From Mimachlamys varia (taxonomy: Eukaryota > Mollusca > Bivalvia > Pectinida > Pectinidae): DNA of 64,000 bases. The translations under genes were made by a program, and so were the position numbers. The stretch covers positions 51,478,322-51,542,321 of the forward strand of contig OX392528.1 of assembly GCA_947623455.1 (NCBI GenBank), in the 5' to 3' direction. Shown here piece after piece: positions 1 to 12,800 of this stretch. The notes below the pieces were generated by a model. The model was not told the origin of the DNA. It was given only the letters and a program-made list of their open reading frames with translations, and did not search any database. How positions within the stretch are numbered: the stretch's first letter is position 1; each line of letters starts with the position of its first letter.

Positions 1-725
1 CGAAGTTAACATTCTTATACAGAAGATATCCAAACCGTGTCGTTCTGCTGATTAGTCGTCACTGGTGTCGAGATAATTCCACTTTTTCATGTAACTGTGC
101 TCTGGCCCCTCAACAAATCTAGACAATTATCTGGAGATTTATCTTGACGAATTGGAATTTTAAAATTCAGGGAAAGACATGCGGTGGGATATCGATTCCT
201 TGCTGATGTAATTGTGTAGTGAAAACCATGCCCGGAAACAAAAAATGGGGTTCATGCCATGCCACTTGCAAGGTTTCTAGATAAAGAAGAGGGAAAATTT
301 TGATGCCAGATCTAAACAAAATTTCAAAAGCTTAAAGACGGACAAACAAGAAAGCGTTTTTTTTTTAAAAAAACATTTCCCTCTATTTTTAGTACCAGAA
401 AACAAACATGATGAAAGTAATGGGAACATCAATTTTCTAATAATAGAGTGCACTTCTCTTTATATCATGATGCATTTGTCAGACAAAAGCATGATATAAA
501 GAGGAATGTGATATTAACAGGAGTGATATTAAGTGGAGTCCACTGTACCATGCAAAATATATTGGCAATATTCACAATGAATATACATGTACATGTATAT
601 AAATATACTTTAAAGCAACACAGACACCAGCTAGCTCACAGTACAAGGTAGCATATAGACCATTCTCCAATTACGCTTATAATAAGCTATATATAAATAT
701 GTGACAATTCCGTGCAGTAACTTAC
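1..725. other. CPT1 intron after exon 12b (open at window edge)
   Basis: No coding block was recognised; the next expected CPT1 segment (LWEYV region) is not here. It contains a short TA-flanked MITE at 444-547 and a poly-T/A tract near 360. Confidence 0.6.
444..547. mobile_element. Short Tc1/mariner-type MITE
   Basis: A 104-bp element has ends GTGCACTTCTCTTTATATCA and TGATATTAAGTGGAGTCCAC, which are inverted repeats of each other, and abuts TA at both ends. It is a deleted relative of the elements at 16943 and 48086. Confidence 0.65.
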
Positions 726-810
726 TGTAGCATCGCCGGAACTGTGCTCCCCATTACACCCAGTTACACCATTGCCGAATATTACACACGAGATGGATTT
801 ATCGAACCAC
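726..810 (-). CDS. CPT1: CPT1 exon 12b, second version of the catalytic exon
   Basis: This encodes [15 protein letters not shown] and then [12 protein letters not shown], replacing residues 405-433 of the 12a form. It is again exactly 85 bp with the same entry and exit phases, acceptor CCCCCCCTACAG and donor GTAAGT. By eye 18 of 28 residues match 12a, with the catalytic EHS and GDAT preserved and the differences concentrated in the strand before the His. If spliced after 12a it would be read as GTG GTT CGA TAA, an immediate stop. Skipping both exons would leave the split Arg codon of exon 11 unfinished and shift the frame. Use with 12a should therefore be mutually exclusive. A decaying exon copy is possible, but intact splice sites and frame argue against it. 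Confidence 0.85.
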
Positions 811-3800
811 CTGTAGGGGGGGAATTACATACCACAACTTTTTAGAAAAGCAGACAAGAACCTGGGCAATGTACCATGATAGATATTTATCCCAAACAAT
901 CTTGATTCAGGAGGGGTGAACAAAACTGTCCAAGGGGAAAAATATACGGTAACATCATAGGATTGCCGAATATACCGGGCTTTCTGTAAACTTAAATTTT
1001 TAGGTCCTTTCAACGAGAAATTCCTTACTCATGTGAGAGCTTATGATACCCATCCTCCTAAAAAAAAAAAAAAATCTTTTCTGGGAGAACAACATTTGTA
1101 ATAACAAGAACAAGCTGTGTTTACTTGTGTAACCATGGCGCCAGGGTTGAAAGTTCAAAGGTCAGGATTCAAAAGCTGTAAGGGGTTGGGGAGTCAACTG
1201 CAAAATTATATCATCTATAACACAATCCACATTAGCTATAATATCATGTACAGAAGCAAAATGATAGACCCAAACATAAAACTGGTTAAAAATTTCTTCT
1301 AAATATCTGTAAATAAAAACAAAACCAAAATAGAACAAAAGATCAAATATCACTATGTACGGCTTGGATGTTCGGCTATTAGAAAAAAATACAGATTTTG
1401 ATTTGAAAGTCTGATTTTTTTTTTTTTTTTTTTTAATGATACTTCCAAAGTTAATGAAACTTTGTCTTGATAATTATAATGGTTAAAATTGCACCAGATA
1501 TATGACAATTCAGGCATTCAATTCAAGTACTTGTATCAATTTGACCTTTTATCATATTTTTACCTGGCCCAGGACAATATCCCAGAAATGGCATACACAT
1601 TACATAGTCTATACACAGCTGTTTGCATATATAAAAGCAATTCACGAGACAAGCTGCATGTACATCTGTGTATCTGATGCTAATACTAAAAAAAATAAAG
1701 CATGTAGGTACTAGTATATAATACAGGTGAGTAAATTTTTAGGTGCACATATTGGTTACAGGTGCCTGTTTATATATCTATCTACGAGTGATTACAGGTG
1801 AAAAGTTACAGGTAATTAGCAATCATAAAGGTGTGTATTCAAAGTCAAAATAGGGATGTGCAGGTTGAGCACGATTCATTTTTTTAATATCCTAAAAATC
1901 ACATTCATGATAGAATCATTAATCAGTACATGAAAATTTCAACTTTTTTCAATTCTGAAATTGGATTGCAAGGTACTGAACTTTGTAAAAGAATCGTTAG
2001 GAATGCAAATTTGATGCAGAAAATTGCTGAAACAAATATTCTTATTCAAGGATGTACAAATGAGAAGTGATATTAAGCGGAGTCTACTGTATAACATTAT
2101 GGTTTTTTTTTAATAAATGAAGTTCAGATGGGTTTTGATAATATATTTTTTCCTAAGCCAGTTTGACTCTAAAAATTAGTACAAGATCTATGAAAGTAAC
2201 ATTTATGTAAATTTTTCAATCAGCCAGACTGGATGTCAAGATATTGTTTCTTGAATCAAGACACCTCTTAAAACTTTCCGAAAATATAATTGCCAAGCAA
2301 CAAATAATCATGTTTAATGATCAAAAAGTGTTGTTTTTTCCTAGGAAATTGTCCCAACCATTTATATTATAAGTCCCACTGTTTTTGACCTTGCATGCAA
2401 ACCATGTATAACACCAGGCAATATTTACATATATACAGGTGGCTATATAGGCTATATATAAGTTAGTGCTGCACACTACCACACACATGTTTAACTAGCT
2501 GGAAACAAAACTCACTGTAGCATCACCTGCCGAGTGCTCCACATTCACGCCAGTTTTACCGTTAGCAAATACGGGAAAGGTCATAGACTTGTCGAACCAT
2601 CTGTCCAACAGGAAGTGACACACAAGGGTCACATCAAAGGTCAAAAGCAAAAGTTCAATATCATTTTGTACCAATTGCATAAGCCGACTCAGCTATCTTT
2701 TGTTTTCATTAATTGAGTTGGCTCTGCCTGTTTAGAAAATTGATCAATTTTTCGGAACTCTGCAATTTTCCGTACCTACACATCTTAAGAAAATGCCTAT
2801 ATACCCCTCATTTTCTTTTGATATTATCGAAATTTAAATTTTCAATAATCATTAGACAGAATAGAGTACTTCAAAATATTAATTATTCCTTCCAATTTTT
2901 CCCAAGCTTTCAAAAAAGTAATTTTCTCCCAGTATTTAATAATTATGAAAAATTCAGAGGAGAGTTTTTCCTGCCAAATTTTAAAGCCCTATATCTTTGA
3001 AATAAGCCAAATGTCCTATCTATAGTTATGTATTGTATATTTTATTATAACAATTTTACATTGAGAAATAATAAACAATATGAATATCCAATATGATTCT
3101 CTGCTGATGTTACTATTAGCTAAGCTGACCAACAGTTTGACCAACAGTTTTGTAAATGTACAAACAAATATCTTGTAAAAATTGAAAATGACTCATACAA
3201 CAAGAAATGGAGAAGAACACTAAAACGAAAAGTGATTGATGGTAAAACACTGTTTATGAATTCACCCCTGCAATTTCATAATGAACTATTCCAACCTTTG
3301 AATTGGAAGAGTTTAAATGCATCTCCAGGGGTGAATGTATTGAATGACTTAAAATTACTCAATGGCAACAGATAAAGACAACTGTCACGAATCCTGTCAA
3401 AACTGCAAAATATTGCTCAGAACACCTCAATAGCCAGGGTTGGAAACGGTCATAAATTATGGGCGAATAATGTGCGGAGACCTAAATATAGCCACACTCA
3501 CAGCAACTAGTTATCAAGCAACATAACTCGGCCATTTAGCTTGTAAAGATCAGAAATGTGATCGGAGATGACAGGATGAACATACTTGAGTCGACAAACA
3601 GGATGGGGATGATTGACCACTGTCATAATACTTAGATAGTAACATTTGGTTGTGGCAAAGTTTAGAAATATCCAAAAACAGTCTCTTAAACTTCATTTAT
3701 ATTGGAGTGGATCAACTGACGGTAGCCACTACTAAAGAAATTGTCCGTAATGATTAACATTTTCTTGACCGCTCATTGACCTACTTATCAACTGACGGTA

Positions 3801-6800
3801 GCCACTACTAAAGAAATTGTCCGTAATGATTAACATTTTCTTGACCGCTCATTGACCTACTTATCAACTGACAGTAGCCACTACTAAAGAAATTGTCCGT
3901 AATGATTAACATTTTCTTGACCGCTCATTGACCTACTTATCAACTGACGGTAGCCACTACTAAAGAAATTGTCCGTAATGATTAACATTTTCTTGACCGC
4001 TCATTGACCTACTTATCAACTAACAGTAGCCACTACTAAAGAAGATGTCTGTAATGATTAACATTTCTTGACCGCTCATTGACCTACTTATCAACTGACG
4101 GTAGCCACTACTAAAGAAGTTGTCTGTAATGATTAACATTTTCTTGACCGCTCATTGACCTACTTATCAACTGACAGTAGCCACTACTAAAGAAGTTGTC
4201 AGTAATGATTAACATTTTCTTGACCGCTCATTGACCTACTTATCAACTGACAGTAGCCACTACTAAAGAAGTTGTCTGTAATGATTAACATTTTCTTGAC
4301 CACTCATTGACCTACTTATCAACTGACAGTAGCCACTACTAAAGAAGTTGTCTGTAATGATTAACATTTTCTTGACCGCTCATTGACCTACTTATCAACT
4401 GACAGTAGCCACTACTAAAGAAGTTGTCCGTAATGATAACATTTTCTTGACCGCTCATTGACCTACTTATCAACTGACAGTAGCCACTACTAAAGAAGTT
4501 GTCCGTAATGATTAACATTTCTTGACCGCTCATTGACCTACTTATCAACTAACAGTAGCCACTACTAAAGAAGTTGTCCGTAATGATTAACATTTCTTGA
4601 CCACTCATTGACCTACTTATCAACTGACAGTAGCCACTACTAAAGAAGTTGTCCGTAATGATTTACATTTTCTTGACCGCTCATTGACCTACTTATCAGC
4701 TTTGTCAGCTGAACATGTACATTAACACTTTGAACATCCATATATGGCAACCACTAAGATGACCGATTCATCGTTTGGACAAAGTGACCCATGGTGTCTC
4801 GTGTGCACAAAGCAACCCAAGCCAAACAAACTCAAACACTCATTTATCACATAACTGACCTGTTCAGTCATGTCATAGGGCCATGTCATAAATATGGTAT
4901 AACACACATGAAATAACACTATTGTGACGTCATAAACAAATGACGTCTTTATGACGTCATATGATTGTCCGGGCAGTGAAGGTCATACCATCATGATCAA
5001 AGTAGAAATTTGCCGGTCTTATAGCGAAAATAACTTCGAGAGTTTTAATGTATATTTTCTCATGAATATAAGTAATGTGATAAACAGAATCTTACACTCG
5101 TGTCACTGTAATATAAAAATATTAAACTCATTAAATAATTTAATATGTCACTCGCCTAAAGGCTCATGACATATTAAACTATTGAACTTGTTTAATAAAT
5201 TAAATATTATATCGACACTCGTGTAAGATTCTCAATGTATGCGTGAAACTTAAATAATAGTTTAGGGACGTCTATTTCATAAACTTGAAAGCATTATGAA
5301 GGAAAAAGTGTCTCCAAAAATGAATATGATGAAACTTATTTCATCAGTGAAATGAATATTTACAATATGGCTGCCATGATGTTGCTGTAGTCGAAGAGAT
5401 ATTTTAGAATGGCGAAAAGACAACTTTCAATCTTGTCAAAATCATTCAATATGTAGGTGTGCCAATGTATGTTAAACGCCAATGAATGACAAAAGTATGA
5501 TAACTAATTATCCTTAACTGAAAACCAAAACCCTTGGATCTTGAAAGGTGCTTTCATTTTGACATCTACTCAAGACATAATTCAGTGTTTTTGCTACCTT
5601 GATTTTACAGCAACCTTTGCCTTATTTGATTGGGAAAATTAAGTAGGATTCTCAGATAAATTGGGAAAATATTCTTGAATTTTGCTTCATTTTGGGAAAA
5701 TAACACAAAATTTGACTGGGGGAAAAACAGCCATTATTGGTTGGCTGAAAAACTGGGCAAACAAAATCACTGTAATTATATAAAAATAATTATATCATGA
5801 TAATGTTGAGAGCGGGAAAGACTTATTAACATTTTTGAAGACACTATAGACCTAAGCACTATATATATATATAATCTTTATATTTCCCTCCACAATGTCC
5901 AGGCCCAATGGGCCTCCAGCTTTCACCAATCCAAATTTCAATGTATAATTTTTTGGAACTTCTTTTGAAAATGTAATTTAACATACTTAGAAATAAGACA
6001 AGCATACAGTAGTCTATTTTGATATAACAATTTTAATATTGTTTGACAGTATTTACTCAATTTATTTTTTCTTGTTTCTAAAAGTTTTGAAATTTCAAAG
6101 TACAGTAGAACCTTGTTAACTTGAACTCTTATAACTTGAAGAACCCGTTTAATTTGAAATATTTTGTTGCTCCCGTCCAAGCTTTGAAATAACATTCAAA
6201 CTTATTTTAACTCTTTTACCACACCCCCCTCGACTTCGAAATAACAAGGTTCAACTATATCTTCAATACATGTTTTACTTCCACATTAAGCATTGAAATT
6301 TGCATTGGAGTTTTCATTTTAGTTATTGTCATAAGTTTATTATAGTGAATCATCTTATTGAATATATGACATTGATCTGAAATAAAAAAATTGTTAAGTT
6401 TCAAATTTTATGATTATACAATAAAATAATTTTACAAAATCCTATATGATAGTTTTTTCATTTTTTTACCTGTTAAATCCATTTCCAACCATGATATACT
6501 TTCCATTCTCTTCAATTGTCTGAAAATATAGAAAGGATATAAGTCAATCCACAAAAGTGATTCAATGCCTTGGATGAAGGCACCATACATATATGTAGGA
6601 CCTGCAAAAGTCATCGTTTCTGCATGAATCCAGCAGAAAAAAAATCTGTCTAATCTCAAAGAAAAAATTATCAGACAGCCTAATGCTATTTTCAGAATAT
6701 AGAATTTTGATATTTAGACATTTTTTTTATTTTGGTATGTTGATGAAAGTTTGAAAATAAGGACTGGAGCGCCCAGTTTTCTCTGAAGCCTGGTCTAGTT

Positions 6801-9800
6801 TTCCAAAACATTAAAGGCATCTGACATTTTTCTTTTAATCTTGATCTTTACAAAACCTCTTGAAAGTGAGTCATGTAAACATAGTTTCTATACATACAAG
6901 TATTCTACTATGAACCTTTAGTGCTAACATATCATCTCTGACTCTAAGTTGAGGGTGGGCTTATTAAAGGACATTTTTTACTTCATATATGGTGGCCTAT
7001 TCTCAGGCATGGGCTTTTCACAGGATAAATACAGTATTGCATACATTTAGTTGCAGATGTTTAGGATCAAAGCAACACCCCAGAAGAGGACATTTGTTTA
7101 TAGGGCAAACTCTGGGTGTTGTGATATAAACACACTATACAACTGTTCACATTTTTTATACGAGCCATTGGAAGACAGATTTTTTAAAACTTACTGTCGG
7201 TAGCTCCTCGTCCAAATAAACAAGAAATATGGCTGACTCCACATCTTCTATACTCTTTTTATTAAGCTTGTTTTCTACCATTCTGGTACGGATCTGAAAA
7301 TTAAAGTCATTTGAGAAGATAAATAAACAATTTTGAACGTGATTTCTCTCAAATTCATCATCTGTGGCTTGACTTTCTATCTGCATTGTGATAACAACTT
7401 CCCTTCCTTTTTTTGTGTTTTTTTTTGCATTTTTCACACTTTTCCTTGAAAATGACAAGTCACTTCGGAAATTGGGTATTTGTAACAATTTTTTCGTAGT
7501 AAATGATAGACAATACAGTAAAAACCCACTTACTTGAACTTGGTTAACTCGAATACTCCTCATTTCTCGAACAGTTTGTTGGGTCCCAACCCAGTTTGTA
7601 CATATTCAACCAACCTCGGATTACTCGAATACTATGTATTCCTCAAACTATTGATCAGGTCTCCATGAGTTCAAGATCAGTGGGGTTTTACTGTATATGA
7701 TCTTTAGCCAATAATTATTCCTATAACTCGAACATGTAATGGGTGGTAGGTTTGCCTACATTCCTGATATTAAAGTGTTTCCAGCCCCTCCCGTATGGTT
7801 AGTTCTGGAACAGCCCTAAGAAGTATTTCACTCAGCAAATACCACCTACAATATCACTGTTAAACTAGATAAGTGAAAAAAAAAAGAGGAGAAAAGCAAA
7901 GACAAAATTGCTTTTAGAAGAAAGTTCCTGTCAGAAGTATCTCAATTTCTCCCAGATTAATGAAGATGATCTTTTTCAAAAATATGTATGAAGTGCTCAC
8001 AGGTATGTCTCTAATCAAAACATGTCCAGTTATACTTGACTGGAAATCAAAAATCTTTTGTCAATTGTTTCATTATGTTTTATCATTTTTATGACAAAGA
8101 GAGAAAAGAATTGACAGGACTGTCTCATTATATTTTATCATTTTTATGACAAAGAGAGAAAAGAATTGACAAGACTGTTCTGCCTTTTGTTTTTGATTCC
8201 ACCCAATAGTTAACAGCTATGGCGTTACTCACATCGGCCCATTTGTCTCTCTTTAGAGATGTAAATACTGCCGCGTTGGTACTATCTGTCGACTCTGAAA
8301 TACATAGCAGTAAAAACCATTAAATAAAGCCGTCAGGGTAACTGTGTGAACAACTGCTTTTTGTTTTCTAAATATCATAAAAAACACATTGAAAACACAT
8401 TTCGACTCTCCCAAATCATAGCTGGTAAAGTTCATTATTGGATTTTAGGGATGAATAAGTTCAGTCATTAAATACTTCCGACTGTTTCCAGGCAGAATTT
8501 AGAAAGTTTTGTCAGAGAGTTTTGACAAGAGTCTGGTTATCAGATAATGTATATAGATAATTTTGACTTACCAAACGAAATATCACAAATTTTTGTGTAA
8601 TATTTAGACCATAGCCTTAAAGGCCCAATATACGTAACTTTCGGCAAAACTTGAAGCCAAAATCAAGCGTAAGAACTTATTATATTTATAGGTTTAGTTA
8701 AGATTAACTGTTATCAGCAATATTCAAGATGAATTCTTACGCAGTTACTGGTACAGCAGCAGTTGAAACTCAGTATTTGTAAACACGTGTCCGTTTTAAA
8801 CCGTATTCTACATCTGGTTTGTTGTCGAAGTGGGCCACACCTGAATTATTTTCAGTTCTTTGGATTTTTCTGTCAAGAGTTTCTTGTTAGTTACCGCTCA
8901 GGTTTACTTCATTTTAGGCTTATTTTTGCATGGTTATTAACTGGATTTTTTGTCAGAATTTTTCAGAACCACGAAAAAATTCCTGAAGTTACGTATATTG
9001 GGCTTTTAAACACATCAAACAGTACATTATGAAGACTAAATTCTGTAGAAATACAATGTCATGTTGTGTTAGGTGCTAATGATATAAGCTACTAACCTTC
9101 TGCATCTTTTAAAATGTGCTCAATGATGGGCAGGATTTCGGCCGGTGTCAGTAGTCTGTCCTTTCCATCATTATCAGGTGCATAGACGGTAAGCTTGTAG
9201 TAACTGCCCTTTCTAAGAAAAAAACAAAAAACCAAAAATGAGATTTAGCAAAATCATTTATTAAGCATTTTTCAGGTCAACACTGACGTCTTAATCAAAG
9301 ATCAGCAATTTAACACCATAACATTTAGGACTCAAGTTATTTTATCAACACATTAAATCAAAGTAACAAAATGTGCACACTTAGCTGTGTACAATATACT
9401 GTTTAACTTTACTCTTTGAAGCAATCTTTAATTTTTGAAGCAAAGTTAGATTTGTCTGATAAAATTTGTAAAAAACATAAAAACTTAATTGAATCAATGG
9501 TATATCAATTACCTAATTATCACAATATGCTTTGAATCCTTGTACGTGATTAGCTCGTCAACGTGTTTACCAGGTATACGGGACGTACAAAACTGCATTC
9601 TGAAAAGTGACAAACAGAAATTGTGTTAAATGCAGAATAAACATATAGCTACTAATAAAATAATTATGATGATACATTAACATATTAATATAATTTTAAC
9701 AATAATGCTTATAATTATGATGAAGAGAATAAGTGTTAAAAGTAATCTAAGACTAATTGTTTCATGTCATCAACTTTATTACGACAGAAAGTTCTGAAAA

Positions 9801-12800
9801 GCTTCGTATATTGTTTGCCATCTGAAAAAGATGAAAATTAAACCTTATCATGTTACAGCAAAAATATCTGTCCTGTCATCAGTGCAACAATTAATTTAAA
9901 TTGTAGTTTGAAACAAATGAGACCATCAAGAATGATAAAATAATATTTAGATTTTGTTTACCTGTATCCGTCCATACATATAGGTATCATATCTTGAAGG
10001 AACTGTGGTTTTAACGTCTCCTCCAAAATATTCTCATGAAATCTGTAATAAGAAATCAGATTTAAAATTAATTTCAGACAAAGTTACAAAAACAGAAGAA
10101 AAGAGGAAAACGTTTTATACCATAGTAAACTCAATCACCCCTATACTCACATTTGAACCTCACCAGATCAAAGACTGGGCAACTCCATTTGAAATATGAA
10201 GGGGTTGATGAATAAAAGCACTTTACAGCCACAATATATTCTATCTGACTAAATGTATTCAACTTTTCATTACTGTACCTACATTTCTTTCAGCAATTAC
10301 GATATTTTAGCAAACTTGTGGTCTAGTAAATGTAAACACTTTAATATTCAGACATGTTTTGAACACAGAAGCTGACGGATGCATTTTACTTTTGAAATCA
10401 AAGATAAATAATTAATTTTCCATTGATTGTATGCAGAATTCGGCTTTCACAATAAGAAAATTGACGTTGCGTATTGATTTGTAAAAAAAGAATCTGTTGT
10501 TAGATCAGTCAAATTGTACATAAACATGTTTAAAATTTGAAAATAAGTTTCAAAAATTAATTACAAATAAACTGTATATGGAAAAAAATGTTCTTGCAAA
10601 CTTTTGTAAGAAACCGCTATGCAATTTCATACAGTTCGCAAAAAAAAAATTTCAAACCCCAATGAAACTAAAAAAAATTTTTATCAATGGTTTTAAGTAA
10701 TAAACCCTATGTCTGTGTAATTTTGTGGGTTTACCTATAGGGTGCTTTGCACTTTGAACTATTTGGCCCAAAAAAAAACTCGCTCACTGGTGAGGCTTGA
10801 GTAAGCCATGGTTATATCTATTTTCCTTACTATTTCTTTATCTCCATAGGTCGTTTAAAATTATACGGAGTCAAAAAAGATCGGAGAAAATGGTAAAGCT
10901 TACTTAGAACTAGAAATGTCTGTGAGATATAAATGCCCCTGCCCACAGCTGGTTACATTGCCATGGGACGGGACGCAATGGGATGGGACGGAACGGGATG
11001 GACATGGGTAACACTATATGCCCCCCCCCCCCCCATTTCATGGCGGAGGCATAGAAATATAATGTGTTGCACTACAACTTAGTCTATATCAGTATACTAA
11101 GGAAAGCTTTGTTATAAATTTTAACTTATTAAGTTACCTAAGTATCCAGTGGGTAAGGTTGGACGCCCTGGCGGCCTGGTTGGTACTACAGGCATCCTTC
11201 CTGTCCGTGGCGTAACAATTCACGTTCACTGTGGAGGGGAAAAATATCTCATTACTTCATGGTATTAAAACTTGTTTGTACTCTTAGAAGTTAGATTATG
11301 TCAAAAAGCATTTACCTGTACCGTCACTTGAACCTGTGATCAGAGTTTATAATTCTAGAATGGCCAAAAGATTTTGGAAATTCTTCTTTCAGAACTATAG
11401 TAATCAGGAAGTTTAATTTGCATTTCACCTTCTGCCTATCCATCCGAATCCATACAGCTATCATTTGCTATAGTGGATGATCAATATAAACTTAACTCCA
11501 CTTGTTTAAGTATATAATACAATATGCCTGTGATTTGCAAAATATTGTTTTTACAATATACAGCGACAGCCCCAGGGAGACAAAAGGGACCTGATTTCAG
11601 TTAATTATAACTTGATCTCATCACATCCTTCAAAAAAAATATATGTGCTGCAGGTGCCTTAAAGTACATACGCTCGATTAACTTTTATAGATTTTATAAT
11701 AATGTCACTCAGAGTCTCTTATATCTAAACAGTGTGTCGCCCGAGACTATTTCATTTAATTTATGCGACTGCAATGCAGGACATTTTATTTCACAATCAA
11801 TTTTGTCTACCGAATCAATATATTTAAAATGGCTGCCAGTTATATTCACTTTGCTGATTAAACAAGCGATCACAAAAATAACTCCAAATCAAGTGTCTGT
11901 TGCCATGGAAACCAGCAGACTTCATTTAATCTTCCGTCGAATTTAGTGATTACAAAAAAATTTAAATGTCAATCCTTACAGGTTGTTTTCTGATGGATTC
12001 AGATTTTAGTGTATATCACCACCACAAGGGGACAATTTACATTATGTTAACATTTCTAAAACAGTCTGGAATTTTCAGCAGAATTTGTTCAAAAATCGGC
12101 TAGGGATACAAACTTTCATAGTGTTCATAACATTCCCTTCTATTTAAAATGTAATATTTAAGCAATGAATGCTTTAGCAAATGTTGTTACAGTCCTATAA
12201 CACACATTGCTATTGATGACAAACCTCGGTAGGGCTTTATGTAAGTTTGTCAGCAAGAACAATGTATGTTATAGGACTGTTACAATGCTTGCTAAAATGT
12301 TCATTACTTATATTAACATTTTGATAGAAATTTGTTCTTTACTTAGTTACTTCGAACCAATTTTGAACAGCAAATCCAGTGCAGACAACAAGGAAAGTAA
12401 TGACGTCACAATAGAGATTGATGACCTCACAATAGAGATTGATGACCTCACAATAGAGAATGATGACGTCACAATAGCAACTGCTGTTATAGTCTGAGGC
12501 ACTGGGTGTTATAGGCGTATAACAGCAACTGCCTCTTAGCATTGTGTCAATGGAAAATTGCAGAGCAATGTACCGGTAAATATTATAGAATGTTTTGAAA
12601 CATGACTGAAGGAAACTATAATTAGGAATATTGATTTATAAACGAGCTTCCAATTTTATGACATTTGATATAATACACGACAAATTAACTACAAGGAAAT
12701 ATTGATCACAACCATGAAATGACTCATATAGGCTTGTGCTGTAAAATTTATGTAAATTATTTCACAGATATGGCATGATGAAACATGCAACACGTTTAAA

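Larger units (their letters stand above)
2601..6469. other. CPT1 intron 11
   Basis: A non-coding intron of about 3.9 kb. It holds an ~80-bp repeat near 3258-3340, the 76-bp minisatellite (3711-4698), an internal fragment of the hAT-like family with CRE-like palindromes (about 4885-5235), a ~185-bp interspersed repeat (about 5588-5777) and a TA-flanked MITE (6101-6257). Confidence 0.6.

Noticed and set aside
726..810. Exon 12b considered as the remnant of a second, tandem CPT1 gene
   Set aside because: No other CPT1 exon is repeated nearby, and the copy lies in the intron after 12a with matching phases, which fits an exon duplication better.
3711..4698. Regular 76-bp array considered as a CRISPR-like array or satellite centromere
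   Set aside because: The whole unit is repeated with no unique spacers, the array has only about 13 copies and lies in an intron. It is an ordinary minisatellite.
7156..7563. 135-codon minus-strand ORF as a separate gene
   Set aside because: Only codons within 7195-7293 are conserved (CPT1 exon 10). The extension includes a MITE end and an acceptor polypyrimidine tract.
8763..9032. ORFs with '[12 protein letters not shown]' text at 8763, 28236 and 47635 as a conserved protein family
   Set aside because: The similarity exists because all three are inside copies of the TTAA-flanked MITE. The frames are short and interrupted differently in each copy.
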